A stretch of 64,000 nucleotides of DNA, from positions 5,409,001-5,473,000 of the forward strand of contig NZ_ASHX02000001.1 in assembly GCF_000478605.2 (NCBI RefSeq), read 5' to 3'. Below are positions 8,922 to 17,626 of the stretch, one piece after another. How positions within the stretch are numbered: the stretch's first letter is position 1; each line of letters starts with the position of its first letter. Origin of the DNA: Streptomyces thermolilacinus SPC6 (GTDB taxonomy: Bacteria; Actinomycetota; Actinomycetes; Streptomycetales; Streptomycetaceae). The translations under genes were made by a program, and so were the position numbers. A model generated the notes under the pieces. The model did not search any database. It was not told the origin of the DNA and was given only the letters and a program-made list of their open reading frames with translations.

Positions 8922-8940
8922 CACCGTCTAGGCTCTGCCC

Positions 8941-9189
8941 ATGTTCTGGCCCATGTTCGCCGTCGCCCTGGGGTTCCTCGGGATCGCCGTCCTCGGTGTC
9001 CTCGGCATCCGGGTGTTCACCGAGGCCCAGCGCCTCGGCCGTCAAGTGACGCGCACCACACAGCGGATCAACAGCGCCGCCGAGGAGCTGGAGAAGGCGG
9101 CCGTCAACCTCGCCCGGACGAGCGACAGTCTGCCGCGCCGCCCGGCCCCGGCCGACCCGGCCGGTACGACCCGCACACCGCCCCGCTGA
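8941..9189 (+). CDS. Small single-pass membrane protein, unknown function
   Basis: An 82-residue protein with one N-terminal transmembrane helix (about 3-25, FAVALGFLGIAVLGVLGIRV), then an amphipathic segment with heptad-like spacing (QRINSAAEELEKAAVNLART) and a proline-rich tail. There is no Shine-Dalgarno; TAGGCT lies exactly six bases before the ATG, so the message is probably leaderless. The topology resembles TatA-like or DUF948-like small proteins, and tatA is the next gene. I do not assign a function. Confidence 0.75.
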   Translation: MFWPMFAVALGFLGIAVLGVLGIRVFTEAQRLGRQVTRTTQRINSAAEELEKAAVNLARTSDSLPRRPAPADPAGTTRTPPR

Positions 9190-9327
9190 CTTCCGCACCC
9201 GGGGTACGCCGGGGGATTGCCGTGCGTTCACCGGCGAGGGTTACGATGAATTCCCGCGCGGGCGGCCGGCAAGTCATGCGTCCGCACCGCTCCGGTACAG
9301 GTGACCTCGGTCAGAAGGTAGGCACTC

Positions 9328-9606
9328 ATGGGACAGATCGGCGTCTGGCAGGCGGTCATCATCGTGGGGATCATCGTCCTCCTCTTCGGAGCCAAGAAGC
9401 TCCCGGAGGTCGCCCGCTCGCTGGGCAAGAGCGCCCGCATCCTCAAGAGCGAGGCCGCCGCGATGAAGAACGAAGGCGCCAAGGACGACGCGTCGCAGGC
9501 GGGCACCGCCGAGCAGACCGCCGCACCCAGGACCATCCAGGCCGCTCCCGGGGACGTCGCGTCCGCCCGCCCGGTGGAGGAGCCCAAGCGGACCGCCCAG
9601 GGCTGA
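9328..9606 (+). CDS. tatA: Sec-independent protein translocase subunit TatA
   Basis: A 92-residue TatA. It has a short N-terminal membrane helix (about 5-20, VWQAVIIVGIIVLLFG), the hinge FGAKKLPE and an amphipathic helix (about 22-45), followed by a polar tail. TatA oligomers form the pore through which folded twin-arginine substrates cross the membrane. AAGG precedes the ATG. tatC follows 87 nt downstream. A likely substrate in this window is the GH10-like protein at 48297. Confidence 0.95.
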   Translation: MGQIGVWQAVIIVGIIVLLFGAKKLPEVARSLGKSARILKSEAAAMKNEGAKDDASQAGTAEQTAAPRTIQAAPGDVASARPVEEPKRTAQG

Positions 9607-9693
9607 CGCCCCGGCGTACGCGGTTCACGGTTCACCACAGGCACACGGGTGGCCGCCCGGACGGACGGCCGCCCTCGGAGAGAAGGACGTGGG

Positions 9694-10638
9694 TTGCTCA
9701 AGTCTGCCCGCAAGAAGCCCAAGGACCCCGAGGGGCGGATGCCCCTCGTCGAGCATCTGCGTGAGCTCCGTGACCGGCTGGTCAAGTCCCTGCTGGCCTT
9801 CATCCCGCTGATGATCGTGGCGCTGTTCTTCTCCAAGGACATCGCCGAGTTCCTGAGCTCTCCCGTGCCCCGGTGTACGAGCGAGCTCGAGGCGGCCGCA
9901 CGCGAAGGCCGCTGCGCCGTGCTCTCGCAGATCGGCATCACGTCCCCCTTCACCACGTACGTCAAGGTCGGCATCATGGCGGGGCTCGTCGGGTCCGCCC
10001 CGGTCTGGCTGTACCAGCTGTGGGCGTTCATCGCGCCCGGTCTGCACAAGAACGAGAAGAAGTACGCGGTCTCCACGGTCGTGATCGGTACGCCGCTGTT
10101 CTTCGCGGGCGCCTACCTCGCGTACTGGATCCTTCCGCACGCGGTGCCGCTGCTCCTCAGCTTCAGCGTCGACGGCTCGGTGAACTACATCACCGTCGAC
10201 GACATGATCGGCATGACGGTCAAGCTGGTCCTCGCCTTCGGCATCGCCTTCCAGCTGCCGCTGCTGCTCGTCCTGCTCAACCTGGGCGGTGTCGTCAGCG
10301 GCAAGAAGATGCTCGGCTGGTGGCGCGGCATGGTGATGTGCATCGCGATCTTCTCGGCGGTCGTCACGCCGACCGACCCGCTGTCCATGATCGCGCTTCA
10401 GCTTCCCCTGACGGCGCTGTACTTCGGTGCCGTCGGCTTCGCCCTCCTCAACGACCGCCGCCGACGCCGCAAGGAAGGCCCCGAGCTGGCCGACGACGAG
10501 GCGTCACCGCTCGACCTCAGGCCCGAGCCGATCACCCCCGTCGAACCGGTCGCCACGCCCGCCCTGCCCGAGCAGGCCAGCGGACCGGCCGACACGGCCC
10601 CCGCCCGCCGCGTCAACGGCTACGACGACGTCACCTGA
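9694..10638 (+). CDS. tatC: Sec-independent protein translocase subunit TatC
   Basis: A 314-residue TatC with six membrane helices, the twin-arginine receptor subunit. Family landmarks are MPLVEHLRELRDRL at the N-terminus, FIAPGLHKNEKKYA after helix two, and FGIAFQLPLLLVLL. The TTG at 9694 is preferred: AGAAGGA lies 6 nt upstream and it gives the family N-terminus LLKSARKKPKDPEGRM. A GTG at 9649 would add 15 residues. The C-terminal 70 residues are a polar cytosolic tail. Confidence 0.93.
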   Translation: MLKSARKKPKDPEGRMPLVEHLRELRDRLVKSLLAFIPLMIVALFFSKDIAEFLSSPVPRCTSELEAAAREGRCAVLSQIGITSPFTTYVKVGIMAGLVGSAPVWLYQLWAFIAPGLHKNEKKYAVSTVVIGTPLFFAGAYLAYWILPHAVPLLLSFSVDGSVNYITVDDMIGMTVKLVLAFGIAFQLPLLLVLLNLGGVVSGKKMLGWWRGMVMCIAIFSAVVTPTDPLSMIALQLPLTALYFGAVGFALLNDRRRRRKEGPELADDEASPLDLRPEPITPVEPVATPALPEQASGPADTAPARRVNGYDDVT

Positions 10639-10847
10639 GCCCGAACCCCGGGGGCCGGGGCCGGACTTGGGCCCGGATACCGGCCCGGACCCGCACCCCG
10701 CCTCCACCCGGACACCGACGGCCGGCCGCGCACAACGCGTGGCCGGCCGCTCACCGTACGCGGCCGCGGTGACGCGTCCGCGGACGGTCCGTGAGCGGTG
10801 GCGGGAGGAGTCGAATAAACGCTGAGCTGACTGTCAGCACCGGCGGG

Positions 10848-10853
10848 TAGTCT
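10848..10853 (+). promoter_or_regulatory. Predicted -10 element of helY
   Basis: TAGTCT lies ten bases before the helicase ATG at 10864, and no Shine-Dalgarno is visible, so the leader is absent or a few bases long. A 13-bp palindrome GCTGAC-T-GTCAGC (10826-10838) overlaps the expected -35 region and may be an operator. Confidence 0.4.
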
Positions 10854-10863
10854 CGATAACAAG

Positions 10864-13692
10864 ATGACAGACGACCTCACACCCGCGGAAGCGTACGCGG
10901 CCGCCCGGCGCCGGGCGGCCGAGGAGGCCACCGCGCTCCACGCCTTCCGCGCTCTCTACGACTTCGAGCTGGACCCGTTCCAGATCGAGGCATGCCAGGC
11001 CCTGGAGACGGGCAAGGGCGTGCTCGTCGCGGCGCCGACCGGCTCGGGCAAGACCATCGTCGGCGAGTTCGCCGTCCACCTCGCCCTCGCGCAGGGCCGC
11101 AAGTGCTTCTACACGACGCCGATCAAGGCCTTGTCGAACCAGAAGTACACCGACCTCGTCAAGCGCTACGGCCCCGGCAAGGTCGGCCTGCTCACCGGCG
11201 ACAACAGCGTCAACTCCGACGCCCCGGTGATCGTCATGACCACCGAGGTCCTCCGCAACATGCTGTACGCGGGGTCCCAGTCGCTGCGCGGCCTGGGCTA
11301 TGTGGTCATGGACGAGGTGCACTACCTCTCCGACCGCTTCCGGGGCGCCGTCTGGGAAGAGGTGATCATCCACCTTCCCGAGTCCGTGACGCTCGTCTCG
11401 CTCTCCGCGACGGTCTCCAACGCCGAGGAGTTCGGCGACTGGCTGGACACGGTCCGCGGCGACACCGAGGTGATCGTCTCCGAGAGCCGGCCCGTCCCGC
11501 TGTGGCAGCACGTCCTCGCGGGACGCCGGATCTACGACCTCTTCGAGGAGGAGACCGACCACGGCGGCCGCGGCGTCACCCGCCGCGAGGTCAACCCCGA
11601 CCTGGTGCGCCTCGCCCGCATGGAGAACTCGCGCACGTACAACCCGCGCGACCGGCGGCGCGGCAAGATGGTCCGCGAGGCCGACCGGGAGCGGGAGCGC
11701 CGCCAGCGGTCGCGGATCTGGACCCCGGGACGCGCCGAGGTCATCGAGCGGCTCGACGCCGAGGGCCTGCTGCCGGCCATCACGTTCATCTTCAGCCGCG
11801 CCGGCTGCGAGTCCGCCGTCCAGCAGTGCCTCTACGCGGGTCTGCGGCTCAACGACGAGGACGCCCGCGCCCGGGTCCGCGAGATCGTCGAGGAGCGCAC
11901 GGCGTCCATCCCCACCGAGGACCTCCACGTCCTCGGGTACTACGAGTGGCTGGAGGCGCTGGAGCGGGGCATCGCCGCGCACCACGCGGGCATGCTGCCG
12001 ACGTTCAAGGAGGTCGTGGAGGAGCTGTTCGTCCGGGGTCTCGTCAAGGCGGTCTTCGCCACGGAGACTCTGGCGCTCGGCATCAACATGCCGGCCAGGT
12101 CGGTCGTCCTGGAGAAGCTCGTCAAGTGGAACGGCGAGCAGCACGCCGACATCACGCCCGGCGAGTACACACAGCTCACCGGCCGAGCGGGCCGGCGCGG
12201 CATCGACGTCGAGGGCCACGCCGTGGTGCTCTGGCAGCGCGGCATGGACCCGGCGCACCTCGCGGGCCTGGCCGGGACGCGCACGTACCCGCTGCGCTCC
12301 AGCTTCAAGCCGTCGTACAACATGGCGGTCAATCTGGTGGACCAGTTCGGCCGGCACCGGTCGCGGGAGCTGCTGGAGACGTCGTTCGCCCAGTTCCAGG
12401 CGGACCGGTCCGTCGTCGGCATCTCCCGGCAGGTCCAGCGCAACGAGGAGGGCCTGGAGGGTTACCGCCAGGGCATGACCTGCCACCTCGGGGACTTCGA
12501 GGAGTACGCGCGGATGCGGCGCGAGCTGAAGGACCGGGAGAACGAGCTGGCCAAGCAGGGTGCCGCCCAGCGGCGCGCCGCCGCGGCCACCTCCCTGGAG
12601 CGGCTCAAGCCCGGTGACGTCATCCATGTGCCGACCGGCAAGTTCGCCGGGCTTGCGCTGGTGCTGGACCCGGGGCTGCCCGCCGGGCGGTCCAACGGGC
12701 ACCGGGGCTTCGACTACCAGGACGGTCCGCGCCCGCTGGTCCTCACCGCGGAGCGGCAGGTCAAGCGGTTGGCGTCGATCGACTTCCCCGTGCCGGTGGA
12801 GCCGCTGGAGCGGATGCGCATCCCGCGCTCGTTCAACCCGCGCTCCCCGCAGTCCCGCCGCGACCTCGCGTCGGCGCTGCGGACCAAGGCCGGGCACATC
12901 GTGCCGGAGCGGCAGCGCAAGCAGCGGTCCGCGGCGGTGGACGACCGGGAGATCACGAGGCTGCGCGCCGCGCTGCGGGCGCACCCCTGCCACGGCTGCG
13001 ACGAGCGGGAGGACCACGCCCGCTGGGCGGAGCGGTACCACCGGCTCCAGCGGGACACGCGGCAGCTGGAGCGGCGCATCGAGGGCCGTACCAACACGAT
13101 CGCCCGCACCTTCGACCGGATCGTCGCACTGCTGACGGAGCTGGACTACCTGCGCGCGGACGAGGTCACCGAGCACGGCAAGCGGCTCGCGCGGCTCTAC
13201 GGCGAGCTGGACCTGCTGGCCAGCGAGTGCCTGCGGGAGCGCGTCTGGGAGGGGCTGGACCCGGCCGAGCTCGCCGCGTGCGCGTCTGCGCTGGTGTACG
13301 AGGCACGGCAGTCCGACGACGCGGTCGCGCCGAAGGTGCCGACTGGCCGGTCGAAGGCCGCGCTGGGCGAGATGGTCCGCATCTGGGGCCGCCTGGACGC
13401 CCTGGAGGAGGAGTTCCGGGTCAAGCAGGCGGAGGGTGTCGGGCAGCGCGAGCCGGACCTCGGCTTCGCCTGGGCGGCGCACCAGTGGGCGTCCGGCAAG
13501 GGCCTGGACGAGGTGCTGCGCGAGGCGGAGATGCCGGCCGGCGACTTCGTGCGCTGGTGCAAGCAGCTCATCGACGTGCTGGGCCAGATCGCGGCGGCTG
13601 CGCCGCACGAGGACAGCACCGTCGCCAAGAACGCCCGCAAGGCGGTCGACGGGCTGCTGCGGGGCGTCGTCGCGTACAGCTCGGTGAGCTGA
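10864..13692 (+). CDS. helY: Ski2-family DEVH-box RNA helicase (HelY-like)
   Basis: A 942-residue superfamily 2 helicase. Walker A APTGSGKT is at 57-64, the DEVH box at 150-153, motif III SLSAT at about 180, and motif VI QLTGRAGRRG near 440, followed by a long Ski2/Dob1-type C-terminal region with an rRNA-processing-arch-like insertion and a CHGCDEREDH cysteine/histidine patch near 705. It probably unwinds structured RNA in decay or processing. The same order pafBC-tatAC-helY exists in mycobacteria. It is transcribed from its own near-leaderless start, and a terminator follows at 13709. Confidence 0.93.
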   Translation: MTDDLTPAEAYAAARRRAAEEATALHAFRALYDFELDPFQIEACQALETGKGVLVAAPTGSGKTIVGEFAVHLALAQGRKCFYTTPIKALSNQKYTDLVKRYGPGKVGLLTGDNSVNSDAPVIVMTTEVLRNMLYAGSQSLRGLGYVVMDEVHYLSDRFRGAVWEEVIIHLPESVTLVSLSATVSNAEEFGDWLDTVRGDTEVIVSESRPVPLWQHVLAGRRIYDLFEEETDHGGRGVTRREVNPDLVRLARMENSRTYNPRDRRRGKMVREADRERERRQRSRIWTPGRAEVIERLDAEGLLPAITFIFSRAGCESAVQQCLYAGLRLNDEDARARVREIVEERTASIPTEDLHVLGYYEWLEALERGIAAHHAGMLPTFKEVVEELFVRGLVKAVFATETLALGINMPARSVVLEKLVKWNGEQHADITPGEYTQLTGRAGRRGIDVEGHAVVLWQRGMDPAHLAGLAGTRTYPLRSSFKPSYNMAVNLVDQFGRHRSRELLETSFAQFQADRSVVGISRQVQRNEEGLEGYRQGMTCHLGDFEEYARMRRELKDRENELAKQGAAQRRAAAATSLERLKPGDVIHVPTGKFAGLALVLDPGLPAGRSNGHRGFDYQDGPRPLVLTAERQVKRLASIDFPVPVEPLERMRIPRSFNPRSPQSRRDLASALRTKAGHIVPERQRKQRSAAVDDREITRLRAALRAHPCHGCDEREDHARWAERYHRLQRDTRQLERRIEGRTNTIARTFDRIVALLTELDYLRADEVTEHGKRLARLYGELDLLASECLRERVWEGLDPAELAACASALVYEARQSDDAVAPKVPTGRSKAALGEMVRIWGRLDALEEEFRVKQAEGVGQREPDLGFAWAAHQWASGKGLDEVLREAEMPAGDFVRWCKQLIDVLGQIAAAAPHEDSTVAKNARKAVDGLLRGVVAYSSVS

Positions 13693-13708
13693 GGCCCGTA
13701 CGACGGAC

Positions 13709-13742
13709 AAGGGCCCGGCCGGGGTTTCTCCGGCCGGGCCTT
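13709..13742 (+). terminator. helY terminator
   Basis: CCCGGCCGG (13714-13722) pairs with CCGGCCGGG (13730-13738), extended by AAGG/CCTT with one bulged G; the loop is GGTTTCT. Confidence 0.75.
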
Positions 13743-13893
13743 CGCCGTTCACAGGCCGGGCGGGGTCTGTCGTGGGCGGTAGCCCAAGGCATGCGGATAG
13801 TGGCGCTTTCCGCTGTCCGATAGCGTTGCCGTCCGAGGTGGGTCGTGCCTCGGCAAGGGCGGGGTGCGGTCGGGAGCGAAGGGGTGAGTGCGC

Positions 13894-14718
13894 GTGCGCG
13901 TGGGCGAGTTGAGCCGCAGGACCGGCGTGTCGGTGCCGACGATCAAGTACTACGTACGGGAGGGGCTGCTGCCCGCCGGTGAGCTGAGCAGCCCCAACCA
14001 GGCCCGGTACGACGAGTCGCACGTCCGAAGGCTGCGGCTGGTGCGGGCGCTCATGGACGTGGGCGGGCTCTCGGTGGCCGCCATCCGGGACGTGCTGGAC
14101 GCCGTGGAGGACCCCGGGCGCTCGGTGCACGACCTGCTGGGCGCGGCGCACGGGCGCATCGCGCCGCGCGAGGACGGACCCGACGACGCGGCGCGGGAAG
14201 CCGCGGTCAGGCAGGCGGCCGCGCTGATCGCCCGCCGGGGGTGGCGGGTGGACGACGGGTATCCGGCGGCCCGTTCGCTGGCCGACGCGCTCGCGGCGAT
14301 GTTCCGGCTGGGGCACGAGCGGTTCGCGGAGGTGTCGTTGGACCCGTACGCGGAGGCGGCGGAGCGGGTCGCCGAGGCGGACATGGCGTACGTGGCGCGT
14401 GAGGTCGTGCGGGAAGACCTGGTGGAGAGCACCGTGGTGGGCACGGTCCTGGGCGACGCCGTGTTCACCGCGCTGCGGCGCCTCGCCCAGGCGGACGCCT
14501 CGGCCCGCCTGTACGACACGGCCGCCCCGGACGACGCGTCGGCGCCCGCGGCCGGCACGGAAGGTGCGGGCGGTGAGGGCGGTCCCGGCGGTGCGGACGA
14601 GGCGGCTGCGCGGGGTGCGAGCCGTACGGGCGGCGCGGACGCGGCTGGGGGTTCCGGCGGCGCGGGCGGTGCGGACGCGGCTGGGGGTTCCGGCGGCGCG
14701 GGCGGTGCGGCTGGTTAG
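13894..14718 (+). CDS. MerR-family transcriptional regulator
   Basis: A 274-residue protein. The N-terminal MerR winged helix (about 1-70: MRVGELSRRTGVSVPTIKYY, then YDESHVRRLRLVRALMDVGG) is followed by a helical region that resembles the MerR-regulator TipA-like effector half only loosely. I chose the GTG at 13894 because AAGGGG lies 9 nt upstream; in-frame GTGs at 13888 and 13900 are alternatives. The last 60 residues are Gly/Ala-rich and contain a perfect 36-bp tandem duplication, so the tail is probably disordered and length-variable. No clear partner gene identifies its target. Confidence 0.88.
   Translation: MRVGELSRRTGVSVPTIKYYVREGLLPAGELSSPNQARYDESHVRRLRLVRALMDVGGLSVAAIRDVLDAVEDPGRSVHDLLGAAHGRIAPREDGPDDAAREAAVRQAAALIARRGWRVDDGYPAARSLADALAAMFRLGHERFAEVSLDPYAEAAERVAEADMAYVAREVVREDLVESTVVGTVLGDAVFTALRRLAQADASARLYDTAAPDDASAPAAGTEGAGGEGGPGGADEAAARGASRTGGADAAGGSGGAGGADAAGGSGGAGGAAG
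14635..14706 (+). repeat. Two perfect 36-bp tandem repeats inside the MerR gene
   Basis: Unit one (14635-14670) and unit two (14671-14706) are identical and add 12 residues each (ADAAGGSGGAGG type) to the C-terminal tail; a partial third copy follows. Confidence 0.9.
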
Positions 14719-14784
14719 GCGCCCGCGCGGCGCCGGACCTCGCGGCGGCCGTGCGGGGGTGCGCGGGGCCCGGGACCGCGGGTG

Positions 14785-14834
14785 CCGGTACGGGAAGGGT
14801 CCCCGCCGAGGAGCGGGGACCCTTCCCGTACCGG
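14785..14834. terminator. Strong bidirectional terminator
   Basis: A perfect 22-bp stem (14785-14806 with 14813-14834) with a 6-nt loop lies between the convergent MerR gene and the membrane-protein gene ending at 14858. Confidence 0.85.
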
Positions 14835-14857
14835 ACCGCGGGCGTCGCCCGCCGTGC

Positions 14858-16534
14858 CTAGGTGCTGTCGGTGCGGGGGGCCGGCTTCCGCTGTCGGCGC
14901 ATCAGGGCGAGGCCCGTCAGGAGCGCCGTGAGCATCGCGGAGGCCACCGCCGTGGCCCCGGCCCAGGCCCAGGCGTGGCCCACGCTGTTGCCCAGCAGGG
15001 CGACCCCGCTGCTGCCCGCCATACCGTGGACGGCCACCACGCAGATGGACAGCGCGGCCGCGGACGCCCAGACCCGTACGGTCTCCCGCACGATCAGCCA
15101 CTCGCCGAGCACCAGGCAGAGCAGGGCGATGGTGAAGACGAGGCCGTCCGCGTACCCGCCGGACCACAGGGCGCCGAAGTCCCTGGGGAGATGGATCACG
15201 CCGCACGCGAACAGCGTCGCCGCGGCGAGCCAGCGCAGGCCGGAGCGCTGCGCGGGGCCGTCCGCCTCGTTGTCCCGTGCGGAGGTCAGCGTCGGGGCGG
15301 GCGCCGAGGCCGTCGCCGTCGTCGTCGTCGCCGCGGAGCGGGGCGGGCGGAGGCAGGGGTCCTGCGGGACGGCCTGGCCTCCGGCCGTCGCCGCTCCCGG
15401 CGCCACCGCGTCCGGGGAGAGGGGGCGGCCCTGGGCGGTGCCCAGGATGCCGACCAGCTGGACGACGTCCTCGATGGGCCGTCCGACGGCCGCGGCACGG
15501 AGCGTCGTGTCGTTCTCGTCGAGCGTGTGACCGGCTTCGTTGAGCAGTGCGACCAGCTGGCGGACCTCGTCGAGAGGCCGGGCCACCGCGGCGGCGCGCA
15601 GCGCCTCGTCCGCGGGGCTGTCCACGGCCTTGGCGTCCTTGAGCTGGGTGACCAGCGCGACGACCTCCTCCAGCGGGCGGTAGGTGGCCGCCGTCCAGAT
15701 GAGGGTCCGCATGCGCTCGTCGCTGTCCTCGTCCTCGGCGTCCGGGCGGTCGTCCGCGTCTTCCGCGTCCGCCCCCTTGGTCTCGCCGAGCATCGCCTCG
15801 ACGAGCGCGGCGTCCGCCGCCGGGTGACCGGCCGGGCCGTCGTGGGCGTCGGCGCCACCGGCCCGGACGCCGGGCTCCTCCGGGGCGCTGGTGAGGGTGG
15901 GGCGGGCGGGGGCGTCCCGGCCGACCGGGCGGGTGATGCCGTCGGGGGCTCCGAAGCCGCCGGGGCGCTCCTCGGGGCGGCCGGTCCCGGAGGGGGCCCG
16001 CAGGCCGCCGGAACGGGTGAGGGCGTCCCGGTCGGACGCGGTCACGTCGTCGGTCGTGTCGTCGGTCGTGCCGCCGTGCGAGACGATGCCGCCGGGCGTC
16101 ACCGTCATGCCCGCGGGCATGGCGTGCGCGGTGTTCGCGCCCCCGATGCCGCGGGGCGCGGTGCCGTGGCCCGGCGGGAGCGCGGGCACGGGGGGTACCG
16201 CACCGGCCCGTGCTTCGTCCGTGCGTACGCCCGCCTGTGCGCCCGTGCCCCGGGCCGTGCCGGGCCCGTGGGCCGGGGCGGCGCTCGCGTACGAGGGCGA
16301 GGCCGACCGCATCGGCGTGAACCCGCCTGTCCTGCGGGTCGTACCGGCCGTGGGCGTATGCGCGGGGGCCGGGCGCGCCGGTGCGGGGCGCGGCGTCTCC
16401 AGGGGGACGGCTTCGACGGGCACGGCGCCGGGCGGCGCGCCGAAGGGCCTCGCTATGGAGGCCGCCGCGTCGGGCGGCTGCTCCGGCCCGGGGGCCGCAC
16501 CAGCGGCGTGGAACGTGGGATCGTCGGTGGTCAT
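14858..16534 (-). CDS. Membrane protein with Pro/Ala-rich N-terminus and threefold RPLEEV-type repeat
   Basis: A 558-residue protein of unknown function. Residues 1 to about 250 are Pro/Ala/Gly-rich and probably disordered. Three related helical repeats follow (RPLEEVVALVTQL, RPLDEVRQLVALL, RPIEDVVQLVGIL), each preceded by an AAxxR motif, at about 30-residue spacing. The C-terminal 140 residues hold four hydrophobic helices (WLAAATLFACGVIHL; GLVFTIALLCLVLGEWLIV; AALSICVVAVHGMAG; ATAVASAMLTALLTGLAL). The ATG at 16534 has GGAG 7 nt upstream; the frame is open 13 codons further. It is monocistronic, convergent with the MerR gene. The repeats look like a peptide-binding or oligomerising module on the cytosolic side. 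Confidence 0.75.
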   Translation of the reverse strand: MTTDDPTFHAAGAAPGPEQPPDAAASIARPFGAPPGAVPVEAVPLETPRPAPARPAPAHTPTAGTTRRTGGFTPMRSASPSYASAAPAHGPGTARGTGAQAGVRTDEARAGAVPPVPALPPGHGTAPRGIGGANTAHAMPAGMTVTPGGIVSHGGTTDDTTDDVTASDRDALTRSGGLRAPSGTGRPEERPGGFGAPDGITRPVGRDAPARPTLTSAPEEPGVRAGGADAHDGPAGHPAADAALVEAMLGETKGADAEDADDRPDAEDEDSDERMRTLIWTAATYRPLEEVVALVTQLKDAKAVDSPADEALRAAAVARPLDEVRQLVALLNEAGHTLDENDTTLRAAAVGRPIEDVVQLVGILGTAQGRPLSPDAVAPGAATAGGQAVPQDPCLRPPRSAATTTTATASAPAPTLTSARDNEADGPAQRSGLRWLAAATLFACGVIHLPRDFGALWSGGYADGLVFTIALLCLVLGEWLIVRETVRVWASAAALSICVVAVHGMAGSSGVALLGNSVGHAWAWAGATAVASAMLTALLTGLALMRRQRKPAPRTDST

Positions 16535-16738
16535 GGCGTGGCTCCGTTCGCCGGACTCCGGTGAGGCACACACCGTGTCGGTCCTCGTGCGCCGACCTGG
16601 CGCGCGGTCTGCTCCATGTAAGAGGCAAACCGCACCATTGCGCCATCAGGGAAAGGCGGACGGGTTACCACACCCCGCCAGGCGGGCCCGCACGGGGGAA
16701 TCCGCGGGCCCGGTCACGCCGTGGCGGGAACCGGCCGA

Positions 16739-17578
16739 TCAGGCGGACTGCTCCTCGCGCTCCACCTGGGCGTTCCACTCGCGCTTGACCGCGCGCCACG
16801 CCTCGTCGGACTTGCCGAGACGCCAGTACCCCGAGATCGACAGCCGCTCCAGCGGGATGCCGCGCTCCGTGCGCAGATGGCGGCGCAGCTCCCGCACCGC
16901 GCCCGCCTCGCCGTGGACGAACGCGTGGACCGTGCCCTCCGGGAAGTCCAGGCCCCGCACCGCCTCGACCAGCGCCTGGCCGACCGGGCGGCCGCGCCGG
17001 GGGAGCCAGCGCACCTCCGCGCCGGCCGGGGCGGCGATCTTCAGCTCGTCGTCCTCACCGTCCACCTCGATGAACGCGTGCGCGACGGCCCCTTCCGGCA
17101 GCCCCTCCAGGGCCGCGGCGATCGCCGGCAGGGCGCTCTCGTCGCCCACGAGCAGATGCCAGTCGGCCGCCGGGTCCGGCGCGTAGCCGCCGCCCGGGCC
17201 CAGGAAACGGACCGTCTCGCCGACCCGCGCCCGCGCCGCCCACGGCCCGGCGAGACCCTCGTCGCCGTGCACCACGAAGTCGATGGTCAGCTCCCGCTGC
17301 ACCGGGTTCCAGGCGCGCACCGTGTACGTGCGCTGCGCGGGCCACTGGTCGCGCGGCAGCTCCTCGCGAATCCGCTCCAGGTCGAACGGCTCCGGGTACG
17401 TCACGCCCTCCGGAGCGAACAGGATCTTCACGTAGTGGTCGGTAAGACCGCTCGTGGCGAAGGCGTCCAGTCCGTCGCCGCCGAGCACGATCCGCACCAT
17501 GTGCGGAGCGATCCGCTCGGCGCGCACCACCCGTGCCTCGTGGGCCTTCGGTGTCCTGCGGGACGGCTCATCCGCCAC
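16739..17578 (-). CDS. Siderophore-interacting protein (FAD-dependent ferric-siderophore reductase)
   Basis: A 279-residue SIP/ViuB-family flavoprotein that releases iron from imported siderophores in the cytosol by NAD(P)H-dependent reduction. It has an FAD-binding half (about 10-140, with the RTYTVRAWNP motif, where family members have RxYT) and an NAD-binding SIP half (about 145-265) ending in the family motif ISGYWRLGKSDEAWR. The GTG at 17578 is preceded by GGGGAG at 6 nt spacing. An iron box lies 26-44 nt upstream, so repression by the DtxR/DmdR-type iron regulator is expected. Confidence 0.93.
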   Translation of the reverse strand: MADEPSRRTPKAHEARVVRAERIAPHMVRIVLGGDGLDAFATSGLTDHYVKILFAPEGVTYPEPFDLERIREELPRDQWPAQRTYTVRAWNPVQRELTIDFVVHGDEGLAGPWAARARVGETVRFLGPGGGYAPDPAADWHLLVGDESALPAIAAALEGLPEGAVAHAFIEVDGEDDELKIAAPAGAEVRWLPRRGRPVGQALVEAVRGLDFPEGTVHAFVHGEAGAVRELRRHLRTERGIPLERLSISGYWRLGKSDEAWRAVKREWNAQVEREEQSA

Positions 17579-17603
17579 GGCGTACTCCCCGGAAAGTGGT
17601 TGC

Positions 17604-17622
17604 TTAGGTATGCCTAAGCTAA
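17604..17622 (-). promoter_or_regulatory. Iron box (DtxR/IdeR/DmdR operator)
   Basis: Read on the minus strand this 19-mer agrees with the actinobacterial iron-box consensus (TTAGGTTAGGCTAACCTAA) at 16 of 19 positions. It sits just upstream of the siderophore-interacting protein start, as expected for iron-repressed genes. Confidence 0.85.
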
Positions 17623-17626
17623 CACT

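Noticed and set aside
6150..8924. 924-codon minus-strand open frame over pafBC
   Set aside because: Codon usage is that of an antisense shadow; pafB and pafC on the plus strand are clear.
10834..14316. Very long open frame (1160 codons) on the minus strand over helY and the MerR gene
   Set aside because: It is the complementary shadow of high third-position GC coding sequence; the protein is Arg/Gly/His-rich, has no domain, and helY on the plus strand is unmistakable.
14715..16646. 643-codon minus-strand frame overlapping the repeat-containing membrane protein
   Set aside because: The alternative frame (14858-16534) has a Shine-Dalgarno, real membrane helices and an internal repeat; the longer one is Arg/Pro-rich noise.
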